Shown here in pieces: positions 1-5,440 of a stretch of 5,910 nt of DNA. The position numbers and the translations under genes are program-made. Position 1 is the first letter of the stretch. Each line of letters starts with the position of its first letter. The notes beneath the pieces are model-generated. The model was not told the origin of the DNA, did not search any database, and saw nothing but the letters and a program-made list of their open reading frames with translations. Origin of the DNA: CAYVMN01 sp964452575 (lineage in GTDB: Bacteria > Desulfobacterota > DSM-4660 > Desulfatiglandales > Desulfatiglandaceae); assembly GCA_964452575.1 (NCBI GenBank), contig CAYVMN010000238.1, forward strand, positions 1-5,910, written 5' to 3'.

Positions 1-17
1 CTCAACCCCTATATCTG

Positions 18-82
18 TTTGTTATTTTGAATTTTGGTCATTGGAATTTATTTGTTATTTGGGATTTGTAATTTGGAATTTC
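18..82. repeat. Degenerate AT-rich tandem repeat, two units of about 32-33 bp
   Basis: Two consecutive units (18-50 and 51-82) both begin TTTGTTATTT and both end in TTGGAATTT followed by A or C. The middle differs by a few substitutions and one base of length. The vocabulary is almost only T, G and A (ATTTTG, ATTTGG, GGAATTT). No open frame uses it. It looks like a simple intergenic repeat of the kind that can be dispersed in a genome, but copy number elsewhere cannot be seen from here. Confidence 0.6.
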
Positions 83-134
83 CTCAACAAATATCTTCGC
101 ATCTTGCATAGAAGTTGCAAACTCTAAATTCTGT

Positions 135-165
135 ACCCTTGCAAGGCTAAGGCTTGCAAGAGGGT
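135..165. other. Inverted repeat / hairpin made of two CTTGCAAG palindromes
   Basis: CTTGCAAG occurs at 138-145 and 153-160. Each copy is itself a perfect palindrome, so the pair can form an 8-bp stem with a 7-nt loop (146-152). The stem is extended by ACC (135-137) against GGT (163-165) after a two-base bulge. No T-run follows on either strand, so an intrinsic terminator is unlikely. The right copy contains the proposed -35 box of the downstream gene, so protein binding here could affect that promoter. The structure is seen directly; the regulatory role is inferred. Confidence 0.45.
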
Positions 166-182
166 GATTGCTCAGGTAAAAT
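154..182 (+). promoter_or_regulatory. Candidate sigma-70-type promoter for the isoaspartyl methyltransferase gene
   Basis: TTGCAA (154-159, 4 of 6 to TTGACA) is separated by exactly 17 nt from TAAAAT (177-182, 5 of 6 to TATAAT). This would start transcription near 189, about 40 nt before the first ATG of the gene. The -35 box lies inside a CTTGCAAG palindrome. It rests on consensus matching only. Confidence 0.4.
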
Positions 183-229
183 AGACTTTATTAGCGATCC
201 ATTGTCAACGTGAAATTGATACTAACCAC

Positions 230-949
230 ATGGCCATGAAACCAAAAGAATTCTATCACCTTACCGTGATTATCCTTTTCTGCGCTCTCACCCTTGGGCT
301 TGCAGCCGAGGCAGGAAATTTTACTCACCTCCGCGACCTGATGGTCAAACAGCAAATCATTTCAAGGGGAGTTAAGGACCCCGGGGTCATAAAGGCAATG
401 GAAAAGGTCGAGAGGCACTCCTTTGTCCCTCAAAGGTATCGAGCATATTCCTATGATGACCATCCATTACCCATCGGGGAGGGTCAGACCATCTCCCAGC
501 CCTATATAGTGGCCTTTATGACAGAGGCCCTGAACCTGAGGCCCCAGGATAAGGTCCTTGAAATCGGTACGGGCTCTGGTTACCAGGCCGCCATTCTGGC
601 CGAACTTGTAAACAAGGTCTATACAATCGAGATTATAGAAAAACTGGCAAAAAGGGCAAGGCAGACACTAGAGAAGCTGGGTTATAAAAACATATATGTG
701 AAGACCGGGGATGGATATAAGGGCTGGCCGGAGGCGGCCCCATTTGATGCAGTGATTGTCACCTGTGCACCGGAGCAGATACCTGAGGCCCTTGTCCAGC
801 AGCTGAAGGAAGGCGGGAGGATGATCATCCCGGTTGGAAAGGAGGGGATTGTTCAGAGGCTAGTCAAGGCCACAAAGCAGGGGGGGGAACTCAAGAAAGA
901 GGAGGTGATGCTTGTCAGGTTCGTCCCTATGGTCAAAGGCCATCACTAA
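230..949 (+). CDS. pcm: Protein-L-isoaspartate O-methyltransferase with N-terminal signal sequence
   Basis: This family (EC 2.1.1.77) methylates L-isoaspartyl residues in age-damaged proteins using S-adenosylmethionine, starting their repair. The family pattern is clear: G-x-G-Q-T-I-S-Q-P at residues 83-91, SAM-binding motif I VLEIGTGSGYQ at 109-119, TGDGYKGWP at 159-167, GRMIIPVG at 196-203 and the terminal RFVP at 230-233. The core begins near residue 31. Before it is a 28-residue leader with lysines at 4 and 6, a hydrophobic stretch about 11-26 and an AAEA-like cleavage region, so the enzyme is probably exported or membrane-anchored. No lipobox is present (the cysteine at 18 follows Phe). 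The start is the first of two close ATGs (230 and 236); neither has a clear Shine-Dalgarno sequence. The gene appears monocistronic and converges with the nuclease gene downstream. Confidence 0.93.
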   Translation: MAMKPKEFYHLTVIILFCALTLGLAAEAGNFTHLRDLMVKQQIISRGVKDPGVIKAMEKVERHSFVPQRYRAYSYDDHPLPIGEGQTISQPYIVAFMTEALNLRPQDKVLEIGTGSGYQAAILAELVNKVYTIEIIEKLAKRARQTLEKLGYKNIYVKTGDGYKGWPEAAPFDAVIVTCAPEQIPEALVQQLKEGGRMIIPVGKEGIVQRLVKATKQGGELKKEEVMLVRFVPMVKGHH

Positions 950-994
950 TGCCTGAACGAAAAGAAGACGATCTCAGTGTCCTTCGCGTCTCCC

Positions 995-1022
995 GCCAGG
1001 GCGTAGGCCCTCTGGGCCGGAG
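995..1022. other. GC-rich hairpins in the convergent gap, possible weak bidirectional terminator
   Basis: Between the two convergent stop codons is a GC-rich patch with GGCCC-TCT-GGGCC (five-pair stem, three-base loop). An overlapping alternative is CCAGGGC-GTAG-GCCCT-CT-GG (seven pairs with a two-base bulge). Neither is followed by a good U-tract on either strand, so rho-independent termination is only a possibility. Limits are approximate to a base or two. Confidence 0.3.
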
Positions 1023-1036
1023 GCTGCGGTGGGCTA

Positions 1037-2059
1037 TTACTGGGAAAAGAGGGTTTCCTGCCGAACCGCCTGTTCCATCTCTTCATCTGATTCTTTCTCC
1101 ACAGGGATAATCTCTCCCTTCAGGAAATACCGTTCAAGCAGCCGATTAAAATCGGTCCATGCCCCTTCCCTCAGGTCCTTGTCCATAAATCGTGCAAGAC
1201 CGTTCATCTTGGCATCAAGGTCATCAATCAGATTAAGGGCAATGGCCTCCAGGAACTTCGGGACCTTTGGAGACCCAAATTCGTATCGACCGTGATGGCT
1301 CAGTATCATATGCCTCAGCCGGATTCCGAGGTCCTGCGGAAAGCCCTTTAGCCCGCCCAGCTTTTCATCCAACATTGCAGAACCCAGTACCAGGTGGCCT
1401 AAAAGCCTCCCTTCGTCCGTATAATCAATCTGAACACCGAAGTTTAGTTCCCTGGTCTTTCCTATATCATGCAGAAAGGCAGCCGTTATTAGGAGGTCCC
1501 GGTCCAGCCTGGGGTAGTGCTCCGCAACGGCTCTTGCCATCCCACAGACCGAAAGGGTATGCTCCAGGAGGCCTCCAAGGTAATCGTGATGAAAGCCCTT
1601 TGCGGCCGGGGCCCTCTTGAAGGACGAGATGAATTGCTGGTCGCCCAGGAAACGCTCAATTAAACGCCTAAGGTGGACATCCTTTATCTCCTTCAGAATT
1701 GCCCTGAGGGCCTTCATCATCATCGAAGGCTCCTCGGGGGCCGACTCAAGAAAAACAGCCGGATCCACTTCCCCTTTAAGGGCCTTTATGCCTGAAATTG
1801 TTATCTGGGTGCGGCCCCGGTAGGTACCGGCATAACCATCAACCTCGCATATGTCCCCTTCACGGAAAAGGGATGAGAGGCCTTCTGCCCCTTCCCATAT
1901 CTTGCCTTCCACCTCGCCTGTCCGATCGGCCAGCGTCACACTGATAAAGGGGTCACCCTTGCGGGTTGTTCCCATGGTCTTTCCCTTGACCAGGTAGCTC
2001 CCTCGGACCCTGCCTTCACCTGCCATATCTCTGATCCAGAGGCGCGAGTCTTTAGTCAT
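1037..2059 (-). CDS. YhaM-like OB-fold/HD-domain 3'-5' exoribonuclease
   Basis: The domain order is that of the YhaM family: an N-terminal OB-fold nucleic-acid-binding domain (about residues 15-95, with the typical run GEVEGKIWEGAEG at 48-60), then an HD metal-dependent phosphohydrolase domain. The HD ligands are visible as H167 in LLEHT, H197-D198 in FLHDIGK, H255-H256 in ILSHHG and D279-D280 in NLIDDLDAKM. YhaM of Gram-positive bacteria degrades RNA and single-stranded DNA 3' to 5' in the cytoplasm; that activity is inferred here from architecture. At 340 aa it is slightly longer than YhaM (about 314 aa), the excess being a charged C-terminal tail. The ATG overlaps the last 8 nt of the aldolase gene; only a weak AAAGGG precedes it, so translational coupling is likely. 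A different HD substrate cannot be excluded. Confidence 0.85.
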   Translation of the reverse strand: MTKDSRLWIRDMAGEGRVRGSYLVKGKTMGTTRKGDPFISVTLADRTGEVEGKIWEGAEGLSSLFREGDICEVDGYAGTYRGRTQITISGIKALKGEVDPAVFLESAPEEPSMMMKALRAILKEIKDVHLRRLIERFLGDQQFISSFKRAPAAKGFHHDYLGGLLEHTLSVCGMARAVAEHYPRLDRDLLITAAFLHDIGKTRELNFGVQIDYTDEGRLLGHLVLGSAMLDEKLGGLKGFPQDLGIRLRHMILSHHGRYEFGSPKVPKFLEAIALNLIDDLDAKMNGLARFMDKDLREGAWTDFNRLLERYFLKGEIIPVEKESDEEMEQAVRQETLFSQ

Positions 2060-3347
2060 CGAAACGCCCTTTAGGGCCTTTGTCTGATTTCAATGTCAGG
2101 GCCCGTTCACGGATCTTGCTTTCTGTCCAGTCTGCTGGGTCTTCAATACGGGAGGCCTTTGGTCCCAGGTCATAGCCGCCGGCCTCTATGATGGTCTCTA
2201 TCGCAAGGGAGGCGGTGTCGCCGGCGTTAAAGACGTCAGTCAGGAGTCCATAGACAAAATCTTCGACCCCCTTTGCCATCCTGTCCCGCACCTCCCTAGG
2301 GAGTCGCATGAGCCTGTTTTCAAATGGGAGGTTGAGCTTCTTATAGTCTCCGGCCTTTAGCCCCTTTGATTTGCCATACTGGACCATCTCCCCCCACAGC
2401 CCCTCCGTGACCCCCTCATTTGCCATCTTCACAAATTCCCCGTTTTTGTCCAGGATTGCATTGCCAAATTCATTCACTTGCACTCCCCACGTGATCATCT
2501 GCAAGGCCGTTGCCACGTTGGCCTTGGTAGTATTTGTATTATTGGCGATATCCCTCAGGCGCCCGGAGTTATTCCCTGAAGTGCCGTGTTGGGCCCCTGA
2601 AACCTTATATTTGGCAATTGTCTTGTGGATCTCTGCTGTAAGGGCGACCTGAATCCCCTTGTCGCTTTCCTCAATGCCGTGTGTTGTCCCGTTGTTCAGG
2701 GCGATCCAGTCGGGAAAGATATCATGGGCGTTAAGCCCCTGGATCAGGAAGAGTGCCTCTTGTGGTGTAGAGAGCCCTTCCTTTCCCTTGATCTCCCCAA
2801 CCTCGGTCTCCAGGCCGGCCCATTTGGGCACATAAGGATTTAGGGCAAGGCTTTCCAGGAGGTTTTCGTCGTCAGGCAGATGGGAGGCATCTATTGCTAT
2901 GGATGTGATGCCGGCATCAAACATGGAAGGGATCTCCCCCTTGGCCTCTTCCACATCTGTTTGAGACTTGATCCCGTAATGATCTGCATGTATGGCCACA
3001 GGCACTCTAATCCCAAGTTCATTCATGACGGCATCCACCTGCCTTGCCAGATTCCAGTAATTGACCGCGCAATAGGCACTGGCGCCACCCTCGGACTTGG
3101 CAATTTCCACGATAATGGCCGCGTTCGCCCGCTCGGCAGCAGCAAGGGCCCCCCTAATCACAAAGTGATTTCTTCCATTGGCGGCAATGGTCATGGCCTT
3201 TCCCTTCTTGATCATGGCCCGGTCTATTACCTTACCGCTAACTATTAAGGCCCTGGAATTAGGGAACAGACGAACGATATTGGGCGGACGACCTACCTCG
3301 AGCGCCTTTTCAAATTCCTTGGATGTCCTTTCTCCTTGCATAGCCAT
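2052..3347 (-). CDS. Class II (zinc-dependent) fructose-bisphosphate aldolase family protein
   Basis: Class II aldolases cleave or form ketose bisphosphates such as fructose 1,6-bisphosphate in the cytoplasm (glycolysis/gluconeogenesis) using a divalent metal. Seen here: HADH at 120-123 (D122 as the catalytic acid, H123 as metal ligand), the LETEVGEIKG block at 179-188 matching the family's LEIELG segment, H223 in NGTTHG and H254 in AQHGTSG as further metal ligands, and a late NEFGNAI block at 292-298. The protein has 431 residues, much longer than the tagatose/GatY type (about 285) and longer than the E. coli Fba type (about 359). The surplus sits in an N-terminal about 30-residue segment and a C-terminal helical region after about residue 345. 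AAGGAGG (minus strand, 3360-3354) lies 6 nt before the chosen ATG; a second in-frame ATG two codons later is less well spaced. It is first in a pair with the overlapping nuclease gene. Exact sugar substrate is inferred, not proven. Confidence 0.9.
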   Translation of the reverse strand: MAMQGERTSKEFEKALEVGRPPNIVRLFPNSRALIVSGKVIDRAMIKKGKAMTIAANGRNHFVIRGALAAAERANAAIIVEIAKSEGGASAYCAVNYWNLARQVDAVMNELGIRVPVAIHADHYGIKSQTDVEEAKGEIPSMFDAGITSIAIDASHLPDDENLLESLALNPYVPKWAGLETEVGEIKGKEGLSTPQEALFLIQGLNAHDIFPDWIALNNGTTHGIEESDKGIQVALTAEIHKTIAKYKVSGAQHGTSGNNSGRLRDIANNTNTTKANVATALQMITWGVQVNEFGNAILDKNGEFVKMANEGVTEGLWGEMVQYGKSKGLKAGDYKKLNLPFENRLMRLPREVRDRMAKGVEDFVYGLLTDVFNAGDTASLAIETIIEAGGYDLGPKASRIEDPADWTESKIRERALTLKSDKGPKGRFDD

Positions 3348-3352
3348 AGAAA

Positions 3353-3360
3353 ACCTCCTT
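3353..3360 (-). promoter_or_regulatory. Strong ribosome binding site of the aldolase gene
   Basis: On the minus strand AAGGAGGT ends 5-6 nt before the ATG at 3347. It is among the best Shine-Dalgarno matches in the window and settles the start in favour of 3347 over the ATG at 3341. Confidence 0.8.
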
Positions 3361-3389
3361 TCAGCTTTGCTTGAAATGGCTTTCCTTCC

Positions 3390-3507
3390 CTATTTCACAA
3401 AAACCGCAATCATGAATCCAGCAATTATCGCACTTAACATATCAAAGATACCAGTGCTATTCAACAGGCAATTGGCCGCCCCGCGCCCTCTTTTCTTCTC
3501 TGGCCAT
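3390..3507 (-). pseudogene. Small single-helix membrane protein, apparently broken by one extra base
   Basis: An ATG at 3507 has an excellent Shine-Dalgarno AGGGAGG (minus strand, 3520-3514) 6 nt upstream. Its frame, beginning MAREEKRAR, hits TAG after 16 codons. Skipping one base in the GGGG run (plus-strand CCCC, 3479-3482) instead gives a 38-residue product: a charged N-terminus, then AANCLLNSTG, then a hydrophobic helix containing IFDMLSAIIAGFMIAVFV, ending in Lys and TAG at 3390. A highly charged head joined to a clean membrane helix and a proper ribosome site looks like a real small protein rather than chance. It is co-oriented with and 42 nt upstream of the aldolase gene. It may be a frameshifted relic, a sequencing indel, or a 16-codon leader peptide. 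I do not recognise the family. Confidence 0.4.
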
Positions 3508-3513
3508 GGGATG

Positions 3514-3520
3514 CCTCCCT
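3514..3520 (-). promoter_or_regulatory. Ribosome binding site of the small membrane ORF
   Basis: AGGGAGG on the minus strand sits 6 nt before the ATG at 3507, the same spacing as the aldolase site. It is the main reason for taking the short upstream ORF seriously. Confidence 0.5.
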
Positions 3521-3563
3521 TTTTCAAGCCTATTCTTAGAAATATCTAACGCAATTTCCATCA

Positions 3564-3569
3564 ATTATA
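3564..3569 (-). promoter_or_regulatory. Candidate -10 box for the minus-strand unit
   Basis: A perfect TATAAT is present on the minus strand, 57 nt before the small ORF's ATG and about 217 nt before the aldolase ATG. No convincing -35 hexamer lies at 16-18 nt; TTGTGG is only 14 nt away. It is the best promoter element seen for this transcription unit, but weakly supported. Confidence 0.28.
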
Positions 3570-3612
3570 TTGGCCCTATCACACCACAACACAGTCATTC
3601 TCCTTGACTTAG

Positions 3613-3779
3613 TTGATTTCAGATGGCAAGAAACAAAAACTCACTGAAATAGGCTCGCCTGACGACTCCGGATTTCTCGAAGAAGTACACGAAGGGGACA
3701 GGATCGGGGCTGACGGACGCCTCCCGGTAATATGGACTGACAAGGATTGCCTGGAAGAGCTTGAGTACCCTAAAATCCA
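3613..3779 (+). other. Open frame of unclear status leading into the permease
   Basis: After a TAG at 3610-3612 a frame stays open through 3780 and on to 3894, overlapping the permease in the -1 relation. Its first 56 codons are hydrophilic and acidic (about 14 Asp/Glu, for example DDSGFLEEVHEGD) and look protein-like. After 3780 the translation becomes unnatural because the permease frame takes over. The only initiator is a TTG at 3613 with no Shine-Dalgarno. It could be a gene remnant, a frameshifted N-terminal extension of the permease, a coupling ORF or chance. I do not recognise any family. Confidence 0.2.
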
Positions 3780-5123
3780 ATGGAAAAGCCGGCCTACAAT
3801 TATGACATCGATGATCAAATCCCCTTCCACTATGGGATTCTCTATGGTTTGCAATGGGCCTTTATTACCTTTCCAGCCCTTGTTATCGCGGTGACGATAT
3901 GTTCAGCCGCTCTTGATATGGGTTCAGCGGGGAGCATACGTTTCCTCCAGTTTACCCTTCTGACTTCAGGCCTCTTTACGTTCATCCAGACCCTCTGGGG
4001 TCACCGCTACCCCCTCCTGGAAGGGCCTTCTACTGCGGTCCTTCTTACCCTTCTACTCGTTGCCCCCTATGGCCTTTCGGCCGTTCAAGGGGGTACGATC
4101 ATAGGGGCGATCTTCCTGATAGTCGCGGTTCTTTCGAACCAGCTGCAGAGAATTATCCGGCTTTTTACGCCCAATGTCATCGGCGTTATCCTGATGCTGA
4201 TCGCATTCGGCCTTCTTCCTGCGTTGCTAAAATTATTGACGGGCGTCAGCGATGCACATCCCCAGGGCGAGGCAGTGACTATGATGATGGGCCTAGCCCT
4301 AGTCCTTTTTATGGCGACCCTGTCTTACCGTCTTAAGGGGTTCTGGAAAACCATTTCCATTCTCCTGGGGATGATCCTGGGGTCCTTCATGTTTGTCCTC
4401 TTGGGGCGTCTGGACTTTCAGGGCCTGGGTGATGCCTCCTGGATCTCATTTTCAAAGAGGTGGGTCGAGTCGATTCCGGGCTTCTACTGGCCGACAGCAA
4501 TCGCCTTTGGCTGTGCCTATCTGGCAGTCATCGTGAACAGCCTCGGCAGCCTTCAAGGGATCGCTGCCATCACGGATGAGGCACGCCTGCCTTCTGCAAC
4601 CCGGAGGGGTATTCTGGTCAATGGGATCTCAGGGGTCTTTTGTGGGCTTTTGGGCGTGGTTGGAACCGTGAGCTACAGCATGAGTCCAGGTGTGGTCCTG
4701 GTAAATCGGGTTGCCAGCCGGTTTACGGTCAGCTACTGCGGCATAATTTTGCTGACCGCAGCGTTTTTTCCCAAACTGGCCGCTCTGCTGGCCCTGGTTC
4801 CGGGACCGGTAGTGGGGGCTGCGCTATGTGTCGCCCTGGGTGGACAGATAGGCGCCGGGATCTCTATAATAGCCGCTAAAGAGGTCACCTATAGGGATTA
4901 TTTCGTGGTTGGATTACCTTTGCTCCTGGGTACCCTGGCAGGCTTTTTCCCCCGCGGCCTCTTTGATACCCTCCCAGGGTTTACACAGGTGTTCCTCGGC
5001 AACAGTTTGATCGTCGGGATTGTTATAGTGATTCTAATGGAACACGTTCTGTGGCGTGAAATAGGGGTCACACTCACCTCCCCTAATGTGTCAAGAAAAT
5101 CCCCACGCTCTTTATCGTCATAG
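3780..5123 (+). CDS. Divergent NCS2 (xanthine/uracil permease superfamily) membrane transporter
   Basis: The 447 residues are almost entirely hydrophobic segments, consistent with the 14-helix UraA/UapA fold, and the length is normal. Family landmarks: the pre-TM1 DDQIPFHYGILYGLQ (11-25), GHRYPLLEGPSTA (74-86, TM3), LFTPNVIGVILMLI (128-141), the TM8 segment AVIVNSLGSLQGIAAIT (249-265), the TM10 segment VSYSMSPGVVLVNRVAS (297-313) and LVPGPVVGAAL (339-349). NCS2 proteins import nucleobases by proton or sodium symport. Here the usual TM1 His (QH) is W26, the TM8 Glu is N253 and the TM10 Glu/Gln is M301, so substrate is uncertain. Glu81 in TM3 is an unusual buried acid. ATG 3780 is forced: an in-frame TAA lies at 3771-3773 and the next Met is inside the protein past TM1. 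No Shine-Dalgarno is at proper distance; GGAAGAG (3753-3759) is 20 nt away. Confidence 0.85.
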   Translation: MEKPAYNYDIDDQIPFHYGILYGLQWAFITFPALVIAVTICSAALDMGSAGSIRFLQFTLLTSGLFTFIQTLWGHRYPLLEGPSTAVLLTLLLVAPYGLSAVQGGTIIGAIFLIVAVLSNQLQRIIRLFTPNVIGVILMLIAFGLLPALLKLLTGVSDAHPQGEAVTMMMGLALVLFMATLSYRLKGFWKTISILLGMILGSFMFVLLGRLDFQGLGDASWISFSKRWVESIPGFYWPTAIAFGCAYLAVIVNSLGSLQGIAAITDEARLPSATRRGILVNGISGVFCGLLGVVGTVSYSMSPGVVLVNRVASRFTVSYCGIILLTAAFFPKLAALLALVPGPVVGAALCVALGGQIGAGISIIAAKEVTYRDYFVVGLPLLLGTLAGFFPRGLFDTLPGFTQVFLGNSLIVGIVIVILMEHVLWREIGVTLTSPNVSRKSPRSLSS

Positions 5124-5245
5124 AAAATGTCCCGTCCCTGGTTTCCGTATTCCTTCCCTTTCCTGACTTAAAGGATGATTTAAGGTCAACAACAATACGT
5201 TACAATTCACAAATCAAGATGTTAGCCCGCATTATCTTTTTCCTC

Positions 5246-5283
5246 TTGACAATCTTGACAAATTATATTTTATACATTATACA
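5246..5283 (+). promoter_or_regulatory. Candidate promoter region with duplicated -35 box before the GntR-type gene
   Basis: Two perfect TTGACA hexamers occur at 5246-5251 and 5255-5260 within a repeated CTTGACAA (9-nt period). The first is 17 nt from TTTATA (5269-5274), the second 16 nt from TTATAC (5277-5282). The -10 candidates fall in a tandem TTATACA pair (5270-5276, 5277-5283). A transcript from here would have a leader of about 150 nt before the regulator's ATG. Sequence match only; which pair is used cannot be told. Confidence 0.5.
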
Positions 5284-5287
5284 AAAT
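5267..5287. promoter_or_regulatory. 21-bp imperfect dyad, candidate operator over the -10 region
   Basis: The arms ATTTTATACA (5267-5276) and TATACAAAAT (5278-5287) flank T5277. Eight of ten positions pair as inverted repeats, with ATTTT/AAAAT at the ends. Size and AT-rich dyad form are compatible with a GntR-family dimer site. Overlap with the proposed -10 boxes would suit repression, possibly autoregulation. Binding is inferred. Confidence 0.35.
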
Positions 5288-5318
5288 ACAAAACAGCCTC
5301 TTTGAAGGTACACCTCAT

Positions 5319-5340
5319 GCATTTTTTGACCAAAAGATGC
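5319..5340. promoter_or_regulatory. 22-bp near-perfect inverted repeat, candidate operator
   Basis: The arms GCATTTTTTG (5319-5328) and CAAAAGATGC (5331-5340) are inverted copies with nine of ten pairs plus one G-T, separated by only AC. A two-base loop disfavours a full RNA hairpin, so a dimeric protein site on DNA is the more likely reading. It lies about 100 nt before the regulator's start and downstream of the proposed promoter, a natural place for a roadblock or autoregulatory operator. Confidence 0.5.
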
Positions 5341-5425
5341 GGTTTAATTCCTTAAAAAACTGTTAATATTCAAATGAGTAATAGATGTGATTGCGGGAAG
5401 GTAGGTCGTCTTTAGGGCGTATGTA

Positions 5426-5431
5426 AGGGGG
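5426..5431 (+). promoter_or_regulatory. Ribosome binding site deciding the regulator start
   Basis: AAGGGGG (about 5425-5431) touches the ATG at 5432 directly but stands 9 nt before the in-frame ATG at 5441. Only the second has a workable spacing, so 5441 is preferred. Confidence 0.5.
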
Positions 5432-5440
5432 ATGGCTCAT

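Larger units (their letters stand above)
5124..5440. other. AT-rich intergenic regulatory region between permease and regulator
   Basis: No gene is supported in these 317 bases; all frames are short. The left part (5124-5230) shows only an AT-rich hairpin, CTTAAA-GGATGA-TTTAAG (5167-5184), without a T-run. No convincing terminator follows the permease. The centre and right hold promoter-like and operator-like repeats listed separately. Confidence 0.6.

Noticed and set aside
1029..1295. Plus-strand open frames across the nuclease and aldolase genes (also 1267-1823 and 2371-3549)
   Set aside because: They are antisense to genes with clear family motifs and their translations show no domain. 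The part over 3390-3549 mirrors the small minus-strand ORF.
3536..3598. 20-codon minus-strand ORF (starts MTVLWCDR) after AAGGAG, upstream of the small membrane ORF
   Set aside because: The ribosome site is only 1 nt from the ATG, and the ORF overlaps the best -10 box of the unit. The peptide has no recognisable features.
3604..3632. TTGACT at 3604 as a -35 box for the permease
   Set aside because: No -10-like hexamer lies 15-19 nt downstream.
3609..3854. 81-codon minus-strand frame before the permease
   Set aside because: The translation is serine-rich with no motif or ribosome site. It is opposite the acidic plus frame and the permease start.
5165..5187. Hairpin CTTAAA/TTTAAG with outer GA/TC as a terminator for the permease
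   Set aside because: The stem is AT-only and no T-run follows, so it does not meet intrinsic terminator expectations.
5425..5440. ATG at 5432 as the regulator start
   Set aside because: The AAGGGGG directly abuts it with no spacer, while ATG 5441 has a normal 9-nt spacing.
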